Part shown: piece by piece, positions 28,724 to 38,174 of the stretch | Position numbering within the stretch: the first letter of the stretch is position 1 | How the letters are laid out: the number at the start of each line of letters is the position of its first letter | Source: Brevundimonas sp. | GTDB taxonomy: Bacteria > Pseudomonadota > Alphaproteobacteria > Caulobacterales > Caulobacteraceae | NCBI RefSeq assembly: GCF_016742135.1 | Contig: NZ_JACVCG010000002.1 | Span: forward strand, 496,001-560,000 | Length of the DNA: 64,000 nt | Direction: 5' to 3' | The notes under the pieces: model-generated | Told to the model about the DNA's origin: nothing | The model's database searches: none | What the model saw: the letters and a program-made list of their open reading frames with translations, nothing else | Made by a program: the position numbers and the translations under genes

Positions 28724-29403
28724 ACCGGGTGCTCCAGCACACCCAGGCCGCGCGACGACGAGAACATCCAGCCGCGGAAGATCTGACGCGGCTCCGCGCC
28801 TGTGACTATGCCGCGGGGTTGCAGGCTGATCTCGAGATAGCCGGCCGCTTCCTGGTCGCGTTCCTCCTCGGCCGAGACCTCACAGGCGCGCACCCGAAAA
28901 ATGAGCTCGCGTTTGAAGGCGACCGGACGACCGCCCACCTCGACCTCGAATCGGATCGATTCCGCCGTGACCTTGTCGACCGCCTGGACCACGGCGACGC
29001 GGCGGCGCTGACGCGGGGGCGGAGGCCCGTCGGGTTCGGTCGGGGCCTCAACGGCCTCGACCGTCTCTTCGGTGGCCACCTCAGCCGCCTCGGCCGGGGC
29101 CGGGGCCTCGATCTGATTGAGCGGTTCGTTCCGCCGGGCCTGATTCAGCGCGGCGGTGGTTTCTTCGGGGGTCAGGGGTACCGGAACGGGCGCGTTCGGT
29201 GCCGGCTGGGCGTTGGGCGCGGTCTCGGTCGGTCCGAGTGTATTGGTCGGAGCCGGGTCCTGGGCCGGAGCCGGGTTGGCAGGCGGGTCCTGAATCGGGC
29301 GCGCGTCCTGGGGGCGGTCGTTCAACGCGGCGGTCACGCCGACGCCACCGACCGCAAGCGTGGCGGCCACAACCAGTCCCAGAATGCGGGCCGGGCGCTT
29401 CAT
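28690..29403 (-). CDS. DUF2155 envelope protein
   Basis: This 237-residue secreted protein has an N-terminal signal segment (about 7-26), a long Pro/Ala/Glu-rich linker (about 30-125) and a C-terminal DUF2155 domain. That domain reads RRVAVVQAVDKVTAES, KRELIFRVRACEV, then FRGWMFSSSRGLGVLEHPVYDAWLVDC; its two cysteines may form a disulfide. Function is not known to me. Its ATG overlaps the NDUFA12-type gene stop, a pairing often seen in Alphaproteobacteria next to accBC-aat. Confidence 0.88.
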   Translation of the reverse strand: MKRPARILGLVVAATLAVGGVGVTAALNDRPQDARPIQDPPANPAPAQDPAPTNTLGPTETAPNAQPAPNAPVPVPLTPEETTAALNQARRNEPLNQIEAPAPAEAAEVATEETVEAVEAPTEPDGPPPPRQRRRVAVVQAVDKVTAESIRFEVEVGGRPVAFKRELIFRVRACEVSAEEERDQEAAGYLEISLQPRGIVTGAEPRQIFRGWMFSSSRGLGVLEHPVYDAWLVDCRA

Positions 29404-29810
29404 TCGGGCGTCCAGGCCTGATAGTCGCCGGTCGCGGCGGGTCGACGCCCCTCGGTCAGAACCGAGCCGGGCGGACGCCAGGCCATAGGCGTGCCGGTCA
29501 GATTCGGCAGGTGGTCCTTTTCCCAGCTCTGACGGTGCAGGGCATCCTCGGTCGGGGGCTCGTCAAAGGTGTAGTGCAGCCAGCCGTGCCAGTCGGGCGG
29601 CACCTTGGTCGCCTCGGCATAGCCGTCATAGATTACCCAGCGCCGACGACGCCCGTCATAGCTTTGGGTGTCGCGCGATTCGTAATAGCGGTTGCCCAGG
29701 GCATCCGTGCCGACCAGGCGACCGCGCTTGGCCACTGTGAACAGCGTGCCGATGGTCGCACCACTCCACCACGAAAACAGCTTTGCCAGCACGTCAGGAA
29801 ACCCAGTCAT
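29400..29810 (-). CDS. NDUFA12/B17.2-type complex I accessory subunit
   Basis: This 136-residue homologue of the mitochondrial complex I subunit NDUFA12 is found in Alphaproteobacteria. It shows VGTDALGNRYYESR, RRRRWVIYDGYAEATKVPPDWHGWLHY, and PHLP-like KDHLPNLTGTPMAW, all family hallmarks. It is expected to sit on the matrix-side (cytoplasmic) arm of NADH:quinone oxidoreductase. The main nuo operon is not in this window. Confidence 0.94.
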   Translation of the reverse strand: MTGFPDVLAKLFSWWSGATIGTLFTVAKRGRLVGTDALGNRYYESRDTQSYDGRRRRWVIYDGYAEATKVPPDWHGWLHYTFDEPPTEDALHRQSWEKDHLPNLTGTPMAWRPPGSVLTEGRRPAATGDYQAWTPE

Positions 29811-29958
29811 GTCAAAGGGCGCGGACCTGTGCGCGCCGGTGTGGCATCATACGAACCGCCGCCGGGCGCGTCCAGCGATGGATCACGCCATGACCGGCGC
29901 ACGGACGGTGTGATACTTGCATGGCCGAGATTGATCGACACCGGATGGGACACCCCTC

Positions 29959-30471
29959 ATGACCCGACCCTCTCCTTCTGGCGCCCTTGGCCTGTTCGCG
30001 GCCGTGCTGGTGCTGGCAACCGCCCTGCCCGAGCCGGTCATGGCCCAGAACGCCAGCCAGATCGCGCGCGTGCGAGCGGGCCAGAGCTGCCCGGGCTGCA
30101 ACCTGTTCCAGGGCGACTTCTCCTATATGGAGGCGCGCGGTCTCAACCTGTCGCGGGCGCGCCTGCGCCAGGCGAACCTCAGCCTCTCCGTCATGAACCG
30201 GACGCGCTTCACCAATGCCGACCTGCGCGATGTCGACGCCTATGGGGCCGTCTTCTCCAGCGCGCGATTCGGCGGGGCCAATCTGACCAATGCCAATTTC
30301 GTCGGTACCTATCTGGAGGGGGCCGACTTCTCCGGGGCCCGCCTGGACGGGGTGAACTTTTCCGGGGCGCAGATGCAGCGCGCCACCGGCCTGACCCAAC
30401 GCCAGCTGGACCGGGCCTGCGGCGATGCCGAAACTCGCCTGCCTGGTTCGCTGCGCATTCCCGCCTGCTGA
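29959..30471 (+). CDS. Secreted pentapeptide-repeat protein 1
   Basis: This 170-residue exported protein has a signal peptide ending near VMAQ (about 29). A CPGC motif caps about 15 pentapeptide repeats of A(D/N)LxX type, such as ANLTNANFVG and ADFSGARLDG, which build a right-handed quadrilateral beta-helix. The C-terminal cap GLTQRQLDRACGD ends in IPAC. Function is unknown; the fold suggests a periplasmic structural or binding role. A similar gene follows 62 bp later. Confidence 0.88.
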   Translation: MTRPSPSGALGLFAAVLVLATALPEPVMAQNASQIARVRAGQSCPGCNLFQGDFSYMEARGLNLSRARLRQANLSLSVMNRTRFTNADLRDVDAYGAVFSSARFGGANLTNANFVGTYLEGADFSGARLDGVNFSGAQMQRATGLTQRQLDRACGDAETRLPGSLRIPAC

Positions 30472-30533
30472 GGGGCTCGATCCTTACGCCGAATTAAGTA
30501 GGGATTTGTGGGGAATGACGGCATGGAGAAGGT

Positions 30534-31514
30534 GTGAAAACTCTCGCGATCCCCTTTGCGAAGCCTGACCGGAGCGGCCGGACCGCCCTGATCGGACTGG
30601 CGCTGCTGACGGCCCTGGTCGCCACGACGGCGCGGGCCGGGGACGCGCGCGGCGAAACCGACCGTCAGGACACCCGCTTCACCCGCGAGGTTGAGGTCGT
30701 GCCCCTGGGGCGGACCGGAACATTCCAGATTTTTCCGCAAGACCCGGATGTCGCCCGCGTGGTCTCTCTCGGCGGCACCTGCCGGCGCTGCGAGCTGTCC
30801 GGGCGCAACCTGTCCGGAGCCACCTTCACCGCCGCCACCTTCATCGACGCCACCTTGGTGGAAACGGATCTGCGGGGCTCCGAACTGGTCGGTTCGAACT
30901 TTTCCCGGGCCGACTTCACGCGGGCCGACCTGCGCGGGGCCAGTCTGGTGGCCGCGAACTTCTCGGGCGCAGTTTTCACCGATGCCCGGATGGATGGCAT
31001 CGAGGGCGTGGGATCGGTCTTCATCCGCGCCGACCTGTCGGGGGCCAATCTGTCCGGTGCAGCCCTGGGCGGGGCCAATATGAATGGCGCTGTTCTCGTG
31101 CGAGCCAATCTGAGCGGGACCGAGCTGTTCGGTGTCACCCTGGCCAATGTGAATGCCCGCGGCGCGAATTTCCGCAATGCGGAGATCACCGCCTCCAACC
31201 TGTCGAACGGCAATTTTGCGGGGGCGGACTTCCGCGGGGCCGAGTTGAACGGTGCCCGGCTGACGGGCGGCTCCTTCTCGCGGGCGGATTTCACCGGTGC
31301 CTCGCTGCAGCGGACCGACATACGCGGCACCGATCTCAGCCAGTCGCAGGGCCTGACCCAGTCCCAGGTCAGCGAAGCCTGTGCCGACTCCTCGACCCGC
31401 CTGCCGGGAGGACTGACGGGCCGGAGCTGCCGCAATCTGTCGCGGGTTCAGCCGCCGGCCGCGCCGCAACCGCCGACGCCGCCGACCCGCCGCGTGGTAG
31501 TCGCCGGCCGCTGA
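30534..31514 (+). CDS. Secreted pentapeptide-repeat protein 2
   Basis: This 326-residue relative of the preceding protein starts at GTG 30534 (GGAGAAGG upstream). A signal peptide (about 15-35) is followed by a non-repeat region, a CRRC cap, about 35 pentapeptide repeats (for example ADFTRADLRGASLVAANFSG) and a C-terminal GLTQSQVSEACAD cap. It ends in a Pro-rich tail. The shared CxxC and GLTQ caps show that the two arose by duplication and extension of the helix. Function is unknown. Confidence 0.88.
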   Translation: MKTLAIPFAKPDRSGRTALIGLALLTALVATTARAGDARGETDRQDTRFTREVEVVPLGRTGTFQIFPQDPDVARVVSLGGTCRRCELSGRNLSGATFTAATFIDATLVETDLRGSELVGSNFSRADFTRADLRGASLVAANFSGAVFTDARMDGIEGVGSVFIRADLSGANLSGAALGGANMNGAVLVRANLSGTELFGVTLANVNARGANFRNAEITASNLSNGNFAGADFRGAELNGARLTGGSFSRADFTGASLQRTDIRGTDLSQSQGLTQSQVSEACADSSTRLPGGLTGRSCRNLSRVQPPAAPQPPTPPTRRVVVAGR

Positions 31515-31536
31515 GGCGTCAGCCCGACCGTGGCCC

Positions 31537-33327
31537 TCAGACCTTGATCGGCAGTGCCGTGCGGATGTGAACGTCCTTGAGCTGACGCTCGGCCGCCTCG
31601 GTCGGGGCGTTCATCAGCAGATCCTCGCCCTGCTGGTTCAGCGGGAAGGCGATGACCTCGCGGATCGCCGTCTGACCGGCCAGCAGCATGACGATGCGGT
31701 CGATGCCGGGGGCCAGCCCCCCGTGCGGCGGAGCGCCATAGCGGAAGGCATTCAGCATGCCCCCGAACTGGGCCTCGACCACCGAGGCATCATAGCCCGC
31801 GATCTCGAAGGCCTTGAGCATGATCTCGGCCTTGTGGTTCCGGATCGCGCCCGAGCACAGCTCATAGCCGTTGCAGACGATGTCGTACTGGTAGGCGAGC
31901 ACGTCGAGCGGGTCCTTGGTCTCAAGGGCCTCCATCTCGCCCTGCGGCATGGAGAAGGGATTGTGCGAGAAGTCGACCCGCTTCTCGTCCTCGTTCCACT
32001 CGAACATCGGGAAATCGACGATCCAGCAGAATTTGAAGGCGTCGTCCGCGATCAGGTCCAGATCCTGGCCGACCTTGGTGCGGGCCGTGCCGGCGAATTT
32101 GTAGAAGACGGACGGGTCACCGGCGACGAAGAAGGCAGCGTCACCCTTGCCCATGGCCAGGGACTTCATCAGGGCGTCGGCTGGGTCCTGCCCCAGGTTC
32201 TTGGCGATCGGACCGCCCCAGGCACCCTGGTCCTCCGACCAGAAGATGTATCCAAGGCCGGGTTGCCCCTCCCCCTGCGCCCAGCTGTTCATGCGATCGC
32301 AGAAGGCGCGCGAGCCGCCGGTCGGGGCAGGAATGGCCCAGACGGCATTCTTCGCATCCGCCGCGAGGATCTTGTTGAACAGGCCAAAGCCCCCGTCACG
32401 GAAATCCTCGCTGACGTCCGACATTTCGATCGGATTGCGCAGGTCCGGCTTGTCCGTGCCAAACAGGGAGATCGCCTCGCGATACGGGATACGCACGAAG
32501 GGATAGGGATCAACCGCCTTGCCGTCCGCGAACTCCTCGAACACGCCGTGCATGACCGGCTCGATCGCGGCGAACACGTCTTCCTGCGTGACGAAACTCA
32601 TCTCGACGTCGAGCTGGTAGAATTCCAGCGATCGATCGGCGCGCAGGTCCTCGTCGCGGAAACAGGGGGCGATCTGGAAATAGCGGTCGAAGCCCGAGAC
32701 CATCAGCAGCTGTTTGAACTGCTGCGGGGCCTGCGGCAAGGCGTAGAATTTGCCGGGATGCAGGCGCGACGGCACGAGGAAGTCGCGCGCGCCCTCAGGC
32801 GACGAGGCCGTCAGGATCGGCGTCTGGTACTCAAGGAAGCCCTGATCGACCATACGACGGCGGATCGAGCTGATCACCTTCGAGCGCAGGACAATGTTCT
32901 TGTGCAGGGTCTCGCGGCGCAGATCGAGATAGCGGTGCTTGAGGCGCAGCTCCTCGGGGTATTCCGGCTCACCAAAGACCGGCAGCGGCAGTTCGGCGGC
33001 TTCGGACAGCACCTCAACGGCCTTGACCTGAAGCTCCACGTCGCCGGTCGGCAGGGTCGCATTGACGGTCTCGGGCGAGCGGGCCACGACCTCGCCGTCC
33101 ACACGGATGACGCTTTCGGCCCGCAGCCGCTCGACGGCCTCAAAGCCCGGCGTCTCGGGGTGCAGCACCAGTTGGGTCAGGCCATAGTGGTCGCGCAGGT
33201 CGATGAACAGCAAGCCCCCGTGGTCGCGCTTGCGGTGGACCCAGCCCGACAGGCGGACCGTCTTGCCCGCATCGTCGCCGCGAAGGGCGCCGCAGGTGTG
33301 AGTGCGATAAAGATGCGTCTCGGCCAT
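31537..33327 (-). CDS. aspS: Aspartyl-tRNA synthetase
   Basis: This 596-residue class IIb synthetase has an N-terminal OB fold ([21 protein letters not shown]), the catalytic core with [20 protein letters not shown] and the bacterial GAD insertion, and motif 3 [18 protein letters not shown] at 33327 was chosen since the protein then begins METHLYR-like ([13 protein letters not shown]). If the genome lacks AsnRS it would charge both tRNA-Asp and tRNA-Asn; this cannot be judged here. It converges on the pentapeptide gene with a 22-bp gap. Confidence 0.97.
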   Translation of the reverse strand: MAETHLYRTHTCGALRGDDAGKTVRLSGWVHRKRDHGGLLFIDLRDHYGLTQLVLHPETPGFEAVERLRAESVIRVDGEVVARSPETVNATLPTGDVELQVKAVEVLSEAAELPLPVFGEPEYPEELRLKHRYLDLRRETLHKNIVLRSKVISSIRRRMVDQGFLEYQTPILTASSPEGARDFLVPSRLHPGKFYALPQAPQQFKQLLMVSGFDRYFQIAPCFRDEDLRADRSLEFYQLDVEMSFVTQEDVFAAIEPVMHGVFEEFADGKAVDPYPFVRIPYREAISLFGTDKPDLRNPIEMSDVSEDFRDGGFGLFNKILAADAKNAVWAIPAPTGGSRAFCDRMNSWAQGEGQPGLGYIFWSEDQGAWGGPIAKNLGQDPADALMKSLAMGKGDAAFFVAGDPSVFYKFAGTARTKVGQDLDLIADDAFKFCWIVDFPMFEWNEDEKRVDFSHNPFSMPQGEMEALETKDPLDVLAYQYDIVCNGYELCSGAIRNHKAEIMLKAFEIAGYDASVVEAQFGGMLNAFRYGAPPHGGLAPGIDRIVMLLAGQTAIREVIAFPLNQQGEDLLMNAPTEAAERQLKDVHIRTALPIKV

Positions 33328-33477
33328 GGGTCTGGATCGGTCGTCAAAAGGGGAGAATTCGGGAGGGCGGAAGGGCGCATTATCGCCGCTGAAAGTCAAG
33401 CGTGCGGGTGGATCGGGGTACGTCACACCGTCTTTCGGAAAGAGCTTTTCGCGGGCGTTACAATGTAGCATAGGGGA

Positions 33478-33873
33478 ATGGTGACGCGCGAACCGGTCGA
33501 TGACATCAGCCTGACGCGGGCGCTGGCCATTCTGGCCGCGACCTTCGCCATCGTGTTCGCCAGCCTGCTGCCGTCCGCCGTCGCCGCCTCGGCCGCCACG
33601 GACACGCCGGTTCAGCTGTGCTCGGGCCAGATCGTCCGCATCGGGGTGGACGCCGATGGCCATCCCGTTCCGGTGGATGACGACGACCGCGCAGGCCTGA
33701 CCTGCGCCATGGCCCTGCTGTCGGGCCTTCAGGCGGTCGATGTGCCACCCGTCACGCTCGCGGCACCTCCAGCCGAACTGCGGGCCGTCGCCCCCGCACC
33801 GGTTCCCGAGACTGACCGTCCGGCTGCGCGCCATCCGCCCAAGCCCCCCGCGACCGCTCCACCGCACGCCTGA
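33478..33873 (+). CDS. Small exported protein upstream of a TonB receptor (DUF2946-like)
   Basis: This 131-residue protein has an N-terminal hydrophobic segment (about 13-37), a central part with two cysteines ([10 protein letters not shown] and GLTCAMALL) and a Pro/Ala-rich, His-containing tail. It resembles the small DUF2946-type proteins that precede metal-related TonB receptors, but the match is loose. It probably belongs with the receptor and PepSY genes that follow. The specific metal or ligand is unknown. Confidence 0.6.
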   Translation: MVTREPVDDISLTRALAILAATFAIVFASLLPSAVAASAATDTPVQLCSGQIVRIGVDADGHPVPVDDDDRAGLTCAMALLSGLQAVDVPPVTLAAPPAELRAVAPAPVPETDRPAARHPPKPPATAPPHA

Positions 33874-33945
33874 AGACGTCTCATCTGCCTGCGCCGGCCT
33901 GTCCCAGGCTGTGCGCCCCCGTGACTCTTTTCAGGACATTTCAAG

Positions 33946-35997
33946 GTGAAATCCCGACTTCTTGCCGCCACATCCGTGGTGGCCCTGGCCTGTGTGGCCA
34001 GTCCCACCCTCGCCCAGGGCGCGACCGAAATCACGGTCGATTCCATTATCGTAACCGGCACCCGCAATCCGGACGAGCCCCCCGTGGTCGCTGAGGCCCG
34101 CACCCGCCTGTCGCGCACGCCCGGCGCCGTCTCGGTGGTCGCCGCCGAGACCTTTGAGGACCGCTTTGCCCAAGGCTTCTATGACACCCTGCGCAACGTC
34201 CCCGGCGTGCTGGCCCAGAAGCGCTATGGCGAGGAGGCCCGCCTGTCGATCCGGGGCTCGGGCATCGCCCAGGGCTTCCACCAGCGCGGTGTGCTGTTCG
34301 CCCAGGACGGAGTGCCCTTCGCCGACGCCGACGGCTTTTCGGACTTTCAGGCCATCGATGTCCTGAGCGCGCGCTATATCGAGGTCTACAAAGGCGCCAA
34401 CACCCTGCGCTTCGGCGGGGCCCAGCTGGGCGGGGCGGTCAATATCGTGTCTGTGACCGGGCGCACCGCCCCCTTTGACAATCAGCTCCGCGTCGAGGGC
34501 GGCTCGTTCGACAGCTATCGCGCGCAGTTTGCCATGGCCCGCCAGTGGGGCGACTGGGACCTCTATGCCGCCGTCTCGGGCATGCAGTCGGACGGATACC
34601 GCGATCACGCCGAACAGTCGCAAGGGCGGCTGACCCTCAACCTCGGCCGGTCGTTCGGCGAGGACCGCGAGGTGCGGCTGGTCTTTCAGGCCAGCGACAT
34701 CCAGCAGGACCTGCCCGGTGCCCTGACCCTGACGCAGGCGCTGAACATCCCCGAAATGGCCAGCGCGAGCGCCCTGGCCGGCGATCAGGCACGCGACCTG
34801 ACCGTCAAGCGGCTGACGCTGCAGACCCGCTGGCGCCTTGGCGATTCAACCGTGTTCGAGGGCGCGGTCTGGGGCTGGCAGAAGGACCTCTGGCACCCGA
34901 TCTTCCAGGTCCTGCAATCTGACAGCCACACCACCGGCCTGTTCGGGCGGTTCGACTGGACCGGTGAGGTCGGCGGTATGAAGGCGGACCTGTTCTATGG
35001 CCTCAGCTATCGCGACGGTCAGGTCGATGTGCAGCGCTACATCAACACAGGCGGCCTGCCGGGGGCCATCACGGCCGACGGCGTGCAGGACGCCACGGGG
35101 CTGGACGTCTTTGCCGAAGGGCGACTGTTCGTGACCGATCGCCTCGCCCTTGTGGCGGGCGGGTCCTACGGCCGGGCGACCCGCGACTATGTCGACCGCC
35201 GCAACGCCGCCAACAATGACGGCGCCACCTGGGACTGGTTTTCGCCGCGCTTCGGCCTGCTGTGGGAGAGCGAGGACGGCGGGCAGGTCTATGCCAACGT
35301 CACCCGCTCGGTCGAACCGCCGACCTATGGCGCCCTGGTGCAGGCGCCGCTGACGGGCTTCACCCCCGTCGACATCCAGGATGCCTGGACGGTCGAGATC
35401 GGTACCCGGGGCCGCCGTGGCACCCTGGCCTGGGACGTAACCGTCTATCGCAGCCGGATCGACGGCGAGATCCTGAACTATATCGTCGGGCCCGACATTC
35501 CGGCGGCGACGTTCAATGGGGATCGCACCATCCATCAGGGCCTCGAGGCCGGACTGGAATGGACCCTGCCGATCACGCCGGGCGGCGGCACTGCCGTGCT
35601 GCGCCAGACCTATAACTACAATGACTTCTGCTTCGATCAGGATGTTCTGTGGGAAGGCAACCGCCTGCCGGTCGTGCCCGAGCACCAGTATCGGGCCGAG
35701 CTGACCTGGTGGCATCCGTCCGGCCTGTTCGTGACCCCCACGGTAGAGTGGCGCATCAGCGACGTCTGGGTCGACTATGCCAATACGCTCGAGGCACCGG
35801 GCTTTACCGTCTGGGGCCTGAACGGCGGCTGGGATTTCGACAACGGCACCACCCTGTTCGTCGACGCCCGCAATCTGGCGGACGAGCGCTACGTCAGTGA
35901 AATCAGCGCCGTCACTGACGCCCACACAGCCTCGACCGCCGTCTTCATGCCCGGCGAAGGCCGCTCGCTGTTCGTCGGTCTTCGACTGAACTACTGA
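33946..35997 (+). CDS. TonB-dependent outer-membrane receptor
   Basis: This 683-residue protein has a signal peptide (to about ALAQ, residue 24), a TonB-box-like segment EITVDSIIVTG, a plug domain (VYKGANTLRFGGAQLGGAVNIV) and a 22-strand barrel ending in FVGLRLNY with a terminal aromatic residue. The start is GTG at 33946. It would import a metal chelate or similar ligand, powered by TonB. The PepSY protein downstream suggests a siderophore or heme-type substrate, but the ligand cannot be read from the sequence. Confidence 0.94.
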   Translation: MKSRLLAATSVVALACVASPTLAQGATEITVDSIIVTGTRNPDEPPVVAEARTRLSRTPGAVSVVAAETFEDRFAQGFYDTLRNVPGVLAQKRYGEEARLSIRGSGIAQGFHQRGVLFAQDGVPFADADGFSDFQAIDVLSARYIEVYKGANTLRFGGAQLGGAVNIVSVTGRTAPFDNQLRVEGGSFDSYRAQFAMARQWGDWDLYAAVSGMQSDGYRDHAEQSQGRLTLNLGRSFGEDREVRLVFQASDIQQDLPGALTLTQALNIPEMASASALAGDQARDLTVKRLTLQTRWRLGDSTVFEGAVWGWQKDLWHPIFQVLQSDSHTTGLFGRFDWTGEVGGMKADLFYGLSYRDGQVDVQRYINTGGLPGAITADGVQDATGLDVFAEGRLFVTDRLALVAGGSYGRATRDYVDRRNAANNDGATWDWFSPRFGLLWESEDGGQVYANVTRSVEPPTYGALVQAPLTGFTPVDIQDAWTVEIGTRGRRGTLAWDVTVYRSRIDGEILNYIVGPDIPAATFNGDRTIHQGLEAGLEWTLPITPGGGTAVLRQTYNYNDFCFDQDVLWEGNRLPVVPEHQYRAELTWWHPSGLFVTPTVEWRISDVWVDYANTLEAPGFTVWGLNGGWDFDNGTTLFVDARNLADERYVSEISAVTDAHTASTAVFMPGEGRSLFVGLRLNY

Positions 35998-36043
35998 TCC
36001 GGAAAGGGCCGGGGCGGCGGTCGCGTCGCCCCGGCAGAGCTTT

Positions 36044-37363
36044 ATGACCCAATCACCCCCACCCCTTTCCGACTCTTTCCGCACTGTCTGGCGCTGGCAC
36101 TTCTTTGCCGGGCTGTTTGTCCTGCCGGTCCTGATGCTGATGGCCCTGACCGGCGGCCTCTATCTCTACAAGGCCGAGATCGAGGACGTCGCTTACCGGT
36201 CGCTCGCGACCGTCGAGATCCGCGAGACCCGCACCTCGCCCGATCAGTGGCAGCGCGCCGCTGAACAGGCCGTCGGCGGCACGGCGGCCGCCGTCGTGGT
36301 CCCGGACCGCCCGGACCGGGCCGTCCAGGTTCGCGTTCGCACTGATCAGGGCGAACGCACCGCCTTCGTTGATCCGTACACCGGACAGGTGACCGGCACC
36401 GTCGGCGGTCAGGGCCTGATGGAGATCGTCAAGAAGCTGCACAGCCTCGAACTGTTCGGAAAGCCCTTCAATATTCTGGTCGAAATCGTCGCGGGCTGGG
36501 CCATCATTCTGGTGGCGACCGGCGTGTTCCTGTGGTGGCCGCGCAAGGGCCGCGACGTCGCCGTCGCCCTGCCCCGCCCCGGCGATCCCGCCCGGCGGCC
36601 CTTCTGGCGCAATGCCCATGCGGTGACCGGCCTCTATGCTGGCGGGATCATCCTGTTCCTCGCCCTGACCGGAATGCCCTGGTCAGCGGTCTGGGGCGAC
36701 CGGTTCATGAATGTGATGCGCGAGAGTGGCATCGGCCGCCCCGCAGCGCCCTCCGCCGCCAGTCAGTGGAGCCACGGCAAGGGCCACAATGCCCCGTCCG
36801 GGACCGGCTGGACGATGGAGCACGCCGTGCTGCACGCGCCCAGCGAGGGCCCCGGCATCCTGTCCCGCGTCATCGCGACCGCCGATGCCGAGGGCATGGG
36901 CCTGCCCTACACCGTCTCCATCCCCGCCGATCCGTCTCTAGCCTTTACCGTGTCGCGCCTGACCCGACGGGCCCAGGACGCCCGCAGCCTCTATGTCGAC
37001 GGCACGACCGGACAGGTCGTCGGCGACCTGCGCTGGGACCAGTTCGGCAGCGGCGCCAAGGCCTTTGAATGGGGCATCGCGGTCCACCAGGGCATGCAGT
37101 ACGGCGAGCTTAACCGGCTACTGATGCTGTTCGGGTGTATCGGCATCTGGGTGCTGGGGATCAGCGGCGGCCTGATGGCGTGGAAGCGGCGACCGAGGGA
37201 CTCAGGCCTGACCGCTCCACCAAAGCCGACAGACCCACGCGCCCGCGCCGCCGTGCTGGGCATTGTCCTGCCGCTGGGGATCATCTTCCCCCTGACCGGG
37301 CTGTCGCTGCTGGCGGCGCTCGGACTCGAGGCTGTATGGCGTCGGTTGAAGCGCCCGCGCTGA
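36044..37363 (+). CDS. PepSY-associated TM-helix protein (siderophore-reductase-like)
   Basis: This 439-residue inner-membrane protein has at least four helices (about 20-42, 146-168, 196-218, 365-385, plus a C-terminal hairpin). It contains the conserved VWRWHFFAGLFVLPVLMLMALTG-type start and later WRNAHAVTGLY and HQGMQYGELNRL blocks of the PepSY_TM family. Such proteins reduce or process ferric-siderophore and heme complexes in the periplasm. It follows the TonB receptor after 46 bp, forming an uptake cassette. Confidence 0.9.
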   Translation: MTQSPPPLSDSFRTVWRWHFFAGLFVLPVLMLMALTGGLYLYKAEIEDVAYRSLATVEIRETRTSPDQWQRAAEQAVGGTAAAVVVPDRPDRAVQVRVRTDQGERTAFVDPYTGQVTGTVGGQGLMEIVKKLHSLELFGKPFNILVEIVAGWAIILVATGVFLWWPRKGRDVAVALPRPGDPARRPFWRNAHAVTGLYAGGIILFLALTGMPWSAVWGDRFMNVMRESGIGRPAAPSAASQWSHGKGHNAPSGTGWTMEHAVLHAPSEGPGILSRVIATADAEGMGLPYTVSIPADPSLAFTVSRLTRRAQDARSLYVDGTTGQVVGDLRWDQFGSGAKAFEWGIAVHQGMQYGELNRLLMLFGCIGIWVLGISGGLMAWKRRPRDSGLTAPPKPTDPRARAAVLGIVLPLGIIFPLTGLSLLAALGLEAVWRRLKRPR

Positions 37364-37449
37364 GCGTTCATCCACAGGCGGGGGCGCTTGTCCCCCCTGA
37401 CCACAGGGGACCTTGATGGCTTTGGGCCGGGTTCTGATATGTCAGCGGC

Positions 37450-38130
37450 ATGACAGGCGCCGCCGACAGATCCGGACAGATGCGGCTGCCCCTCCGGCGC
37501 GGCCTGAGCGGGCACGAGGAGGCCTTTGTGGTCTCGGCCTCGAACGCGGCCGCCCATGAGGCGCTGAAGGGCTGGCCCACCCCTCTGGGAGGCACGGCGG
37601 CGCTGCATGGGCCTGCGGGCGCGGGCAAGAGCCATCTGGGACGCCTGTGGGCCGAGCGCGTCGGCGCCCTGCCCTTTCACGGCATGGAGGTGGCCCTGGC
37701 CGATGCGCTGGAGCTGGAGGGCCGCCCCCTCCTGCTGGATGCCGCAGAGACCGTGGATGACGAGACCCTGTTCCACCTTCTGAATCTGGCCCAGGCCCCC
37801 GGCGGTGCCCTGCTGCTGGTGTCGCGGGATCCGCCCGGATCGTGGCCCGTGACCCTGCCCGACCTCAAGTCGCGCCTGAACGGGCTGCTGGTACTGCATA
37901 TCGAGGCTCCGGACGACGCCGTGCTGACCGCCATGTTCCGGGCCCGCTTTGCCGAGCGCAGCCTGCAGCCGGCCGACGATGTGATCGAATATCTGATCCG
38001 GCGCGTGCATCGGTCGGCCGACAGCGTCGAGCGGATCGTCGACCTTCTGGACCAGGCCCATGCCCCGGTCACCCGGGTACTGGCCCGCAGGGTGCTGGAC
38101 GAAAGCGGCGACCTGTTCGCCCCGGAGTGA
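37450..38130 (+). CDS. hdaA: HdaA, regulatory inactivator of DnaA
   Basis: This 226-residue DnaA-related AAA+ protein promotes ATP hydrolysis by DnaA after replication starts. Near the N-terminus QMRLPL is the sliding-clamp-binding motif. Walker A is GPAGAGKSH, Walker B-like LLLDAAE follows, and the C-terminal lid contains [18 protein letters not shown] with the sensor arginine region. The C-terminal DNA-binding domain of DnaA is absent, as in Hda. It is immediately upstream of ppk1, as in Caulobacter. Confidence 0.93.
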   Translation: MTGAADRSGQMRLPLRRGLSGHEEAFVVSASNAAAHEALKGWPTPLGGTAALHGPAGAGKSHLGRLWAERVGALPFHGMEVALADALELEGRPLLLDAAETVDDETLFHLLNLAQAPGGALLLVSRDPPGSWPVTLPDLKSRLNGLLVLHIEAPDDAVLTAMFRARFAERSLQPADDVIEYLIRRVHRSADSVERIVDLLDQAHAPVTRVLARRVLDESGDLFAPE

Positions 38131-38174
38131 GATCGGAGGTTGCGACTGTCATTCGCCCGGGCCAGAACCCTATC

